A stretch of 64,000 nt of DNA. It comes from Norana najaformis. Taxonomy: Eukaryota > Annelida > Clitellata > Crassiclitellata > Hormogastridae. Location: NCBI GenBank assembly GCA_964023275.1, contig OZ029923.1:4848229-4912228 (forward strand). Direction: 5' to 3'. Below the pieces are notes generated by a model. It was given only the letters and a program-made list of their open reading frames with translations. It was not told the DNA's origin and did not search any database. Position numbers and translations under genes: made by a program. This document shows positions 61,144-64,000 of the stretch, piece after piece. The stretch's first letter is position 1. Each line of letters opens with the position of its first letter.

Positions 61144-64000
61144 TAGAAAACAGACAGAGTTATAAAATTCGAGCAGTTTGATTTCGCATCTACAGCAACT
61201 ACATGAAGAAGCTTACGCAGAATACCAAGAAGATTCCATTCAACAAAAAACCCGGAAACAGATTTTCCATAATAAGTGGTGGGGTTTAGTGCTGTGGATA
61301 CGACACTGGCAAGCACAGTGCAGTCAAGCACCTGTAAAAAATTGGATCTGGATGGGCAAACAGGTCACCTTGGTCTCTAGATCTTTGTGGTGGGTAAACG
61401 ATTACCAACTTAAATTGGGAGTTTAAAAAGCAATCACATTAAAAAATGCTGTACTAGTTTTTCACCTCTGCCAAGCGATCCTTTGACCTTAGAACTACAC
61501 TTCTCGCAGAAGTTTCTCTAAGCACGTAACCTTTTTACCACTGTTATAGTAGTATTAATTATAACAGTAATATTACAAATTCAGTCCTAAGAACTCCATT
61601 GTTGGAATTCAAATCCTACTGGCAGAATTGCTTGGTATACACATTTACCAGGGAAAACAGCAAAAGGTCAAAGGACATCAATACTGACCAGCCTGATAAT
61701 CGTACAGAGCACGCGCCCTGACGCCTGAGTCACCACCTTTACCAGGGTGTATGACCGCAGTGTCCTCGTAGAGGTCCGTGGTTGGTTCTTTGGAATCCTG
61801 TCTCATCGGAGCCGTGTCCTCATAGAGTTCTTCCGACAATGAAGGCCGTTGACCAGGCATGTCAAAGTCCTCCAAAGGAGGCTCTGTTTGAATAGAATAA
61901 TATGTGACTGAGTTGTCAGATGATATAAACAGAAACCAAGGCCAAATCACGAAGGCCTATTCTAAGACTGGGCTCCTCAAAGCCAAGGCCAAATCACCAG
62001 GGCCTATTCTAAGACTGGGCTCCTCAAAGCCAAGGCCAAATCACCAAGGCCTATTCTAAGTTTGGGCTTCTCAAAGCCAAGGCCAAATCACCAAGGCCTA
62101 TTCTAAGTTTGGGCTTCTCAAAGCCAACACCAAATCACCAAGGCCTATTCTAAGTTTGGGCTTCTCAAAGCCAAGGCCAAATCACCAAGGCCTATTCTAA
62201 GTTTGGGCTTCTCAAAGCCAATGCCAAATCACCAAGGCCTATTCTAAGTTTGGGCTTCTCAAAGCCAACACCAAATCACCAAGGCCTATTCTAAGACTGG
62301 GCTCCTCAAAGCCAAGGTCAAATCCGCAAAGCCTGCGCTGTCCTCGACAGTCCGTAAGGGCCGTGCAACTAAAATGCCTATTATATAAAGGCTGGGCTCC
62401 TCAAAGTCAAGGCCAAATTACTGAGGTCAGACACTTAAGGTTGTGTTATGTGTAAATACATTCATGGCAAAATTTTCCAATGCCAAAGCCGCGCAACAAA
62501 GACCAGAAGTTCACCATCAACATCTTAACCTCAACACCACTAAATCAGGGGAGTCTTGTAGAACACGGACGCTAAGGACATAGTCTGTTGTACAGTATGA
62601 AGGTCTGTTCATTGACTGCACATTCCAGCCAGCTAAGGGCTCTCCTTATAATGACCCGGGACAAGTTGTTTGTGCACATCTATCTTGTGCCTCAGATTCA
62701 GATTAACCGACCTCCCACGTTATAATACGAGCAATAAATAAATAAACAAATAAATAATAAGTAGACTTAAGTCATCATTTATCAACAACAAGTTAAATCA
62801 AAGTCACACAGCAAAATTAGGAAGTCGGTTTCATACCTGGATGACTCTGTGCACCTTGGTTACCACCTGACGAGAAACATGCAAAGAACATCAGCACATG
62901 ACATGCAAGAACAAATAATAGAGGAACATTCATGTGTAAGTTCACATGCAAAATCCACCATATCCACGATTAATTATTAAAACCAAACTATTAATATGGC
63001 AAACGAAATTACAAAATGCACAATAAAAACAAAAAGTGGAAAAGCTTTCTTGCTATTAAAATTCCTCAACTTTTAAAAAGCAGTAATAAGAATAAATTTT
63101 TAGCAAGTTATGAAAAGACTTCCAAATTTAAAAAACTAAACTTAGAAAATTTTAGCAACTTGGACTACATATTTTTCAAACTCTTCCACCTTTCATCAAA
63201 ATGCAAGACATGGGAAAAGCCTGAAACTAAAGCCAGAATTTAAAAATTGTATACTGAAGTTTCAAAGTTAATATGTATGAAATTTTTTAATGAAATTACA
63301 TTCATTACAACTGTTTTGCATTCCATTTAAATCAAATTATTGATGCTTTCTAGTTTCTTCCAAACCTGTGGATTAAAACACAATCAGGCATAACCAGAAT
63401 ATGGCTCTAAACAAACGCACCACTTAAATCGACCCACACGGCCATCATGCACAACATAAATTCCTCTATCACAACAAACTGTTAAACTCATGCTTCTTCA
63501 ACAGTATGTTCAAAACTGTCGAATTAAGAAAAGCCTTCTAACTGCAATGACTAAACACCAAAAACAATATCAAAACAATATCAAAACACCGAAACATCAA
63601 AACACCAAAACAACATCCAAACAATATCAAAACACTGAAACATCAAAACACCAAAACAACATCCAAACAATATCAAAACACTGAAACATCAAAACACCAA
63701 AACAACATCCAAACAATATCAAAGCACTGAAACATCAAAACACCAAAACAACATCCAAACAATATCAAAACACTGAAACCTCAAAACACCAAAACAACAT
63801 CCAAACAATAAAACATCAAAACACCAAAACAACATCCAAACAATATCAAAACACTGAAACATCAAAACACCATCCAAACAATATCAAAACACCAAAACAT
63901 CAAAACACCAAAACAACATCCAAACAATATCAAAACTGCGTCTAAACCCAGCTCTGGCAATGCGCATACCGTCCCAGTCTTGTTCCTCTTCCTGCTCATC
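61003..64000 (-). CDS. DBNL: Drebrin-like/Abp1 (DBNL), last four exons, 5' truncated
   Basis: Joined minus-strand exons: 64000-63970, 62866-62837, 61883-61689, 61143-61003, phases matching throughout. The end is an SH3 domain: [56 protein letters not shown] then stop. ALYDYQA, the acidic RT loop, GWW, and the P-SNYV pair are standard SH3 ligand-binding positions. The GPDGxxGMFPxNYVE ending is characteristic of drebrin-like/Abp1, which binds F-actin by an N-terminal ADF-H domain (outside the window) and recruits dynamin and other proline-rich partners through SH3. Two LYEDTA motifs before the SH3 are possible Tyr-phosphorylation sites. Cortactin has a close SH3 and is the main alternative. Confidence 0.85.
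61144..61688 (-). other. DBNL intron before last exon
   Basis: 545 bp. Holds the second copy of the 78-bp shared segment (61166-61240), starting only about 20 bp from the acceptor. Nothing else recognised; the plus ORF at 61178-61426 is not credible as a gene. Confidence 0.7.
61689..61883 (-). CDS. DBNL: DBNL exon: LYEDTA linker and start of SH3
   Basis: Acceptor TCAAACAG|AGCCTC; donor GGCTG|GTCAGT. Reads [19 protein letters not shown], then two LYEDTA motifs about 20 residues apart, then [10 protein letters not shown]. The last base joins exon 61143-61003 to give Ala. Confidence 0.92.
61940..62330. repeat. 47-bp minisatellite, about 8 units, DBNL intron
   Basis: Units of 'AAAGCCAAGGCCAAATCACC' with 'AAGGCCTATTCTAAG' and 'GGGCT.CTC'. 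Two unit types alternate (ACTGGGCTCC and TTTGGGCTTC). A stray unit follows at 62370-62420. Confidence 0.95.
62645..62760 (+). mobile_element. Family D SINE 3' part
   Basis: 'AATGACCCGGGACAAGTTGT', 'TTGTGCCTCAGATTCAGATT' and a tail of AATAAATAAATAAAC match 54985-55085 and 50572. Confidence 0.7.
62837..62866 (-). CDS. DBNL: DBNL micro-exon, 30 nt
   Basis: Acceptor CGTCAG|GTGGTA; donor CATCCAG|GTATGA. Reads GNQGAQSHP with split Gly and Glu codons at its ends; both phases agree with its neighbours. A multiple of three, so skipping it would keep the frame. Confidence 0.7.
63560..63940. repeat. 46-bp minisatellite, about 8 units, DBNL intron
   Basis: Units of 'ATCAAAACACCAAAACAACA' plus 'TCCAAACAATATCAAAACAC' and 'TGAAAC', with two shortened units. 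Ends about 30 bp from the exon at the window edge. The intron (62867-63969) is otherwise AT-rich with nothing recognised. Confidence 0.95.
63970..64000 (-). CDS. DBNL: DBNL exon at window edge (partial)
   Basis: Reads [10 protein letters not shown] then one base of a Gly codon; donor GACG|GTATGC. Its frame and phase join the 30-nt micro-exon. The exon continues beyond the window. Confidence 0.75.

Noticed and set aside
61003-64000. Cortactin instead of DBNL
   Set aside because: The SH3 is close to both, but the GPDGxxGMFP ending favours drebrin-like/Abp1 and no cortactin repeats are in the window. Kept as the alternative.

Overview
The window is animal nuclear DNA. It is intron-rich and repeat-dense, with GT-AG splice sites, microsatellites, tRNA-derived SINEs and many 3'-end fragments of non-LTR retrotransposons (LINEs). 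The protein families and repeat types fit a bilaterian invertebrate, probably marine. I cannot name the species or phylum from sequence alone. Three protein-coding genes can be reconstructed exon by exon, with reading phase conserved across every junction.

(1) Plus strand, 1-20045: the 3' part of a Shroom-family gene. Eight exons encode 1563 residues: a long, disordered, Ser-rich middle with two internal tandem-repeat tracts, then a complete C-terminal ASD2 (Rho-kinase-binding) domain. The 5' end, where a PDZ domain would lie, is outside the window. (2) Minus strand, 55922-32399: a complete coding sequence (11 exons, 1031 residues) for an FHIP1 (FAM160A) orthologue, a subunit of the FTS-Hook-FHIP dynein adaptor complex. 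(3) Minus strand, 64000-61003: the last four exons of a drebrin-like/Abp1 (DBNL) gene, ending in its SH3 domain. All three families work at the actin or microtubule cytoskeleton. I see no evidence that they are co-regulated.

Layout: 1-20045 Shroom, with introns of 5.8 kb and 5.7 kb holding most of the repeats; 20046-32398 intergenic between the convergent Shroom and FHIP1 tails; 32399-55922 FHIP1, with a 9.1-kb intron between exons 3 and 4; 55923-61002 intergenic or UTR, with a perfect-TIR MITE; 61003-64000 DBNL.

Mobile DNA: two 5'-truncated LINE insertions keep exact 12-bp target-site duplications (17602-18110 and 34973-35222). At least eight other LINE 3' ends are recognisable from reverse-transcriptase C-terminal peptides. 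Other repeats include a tRNA-derived SINE family, a six-copy short repeat (family B), and many minisatellites, among them a 28-copy 35-bp array and a 13-copy 21-bp array built on a nuclear-receptor-like palindrome. No CRISPR, operon or other prokaryotic feature is present. The best candidates for follow-up are the AGGTCA-rich elements in Shroom intron 1, intronic sequences resembling Shroom exon w2, and one LINE 3' fragment that follows three consecutive FHIP1 exons in the same orientation.
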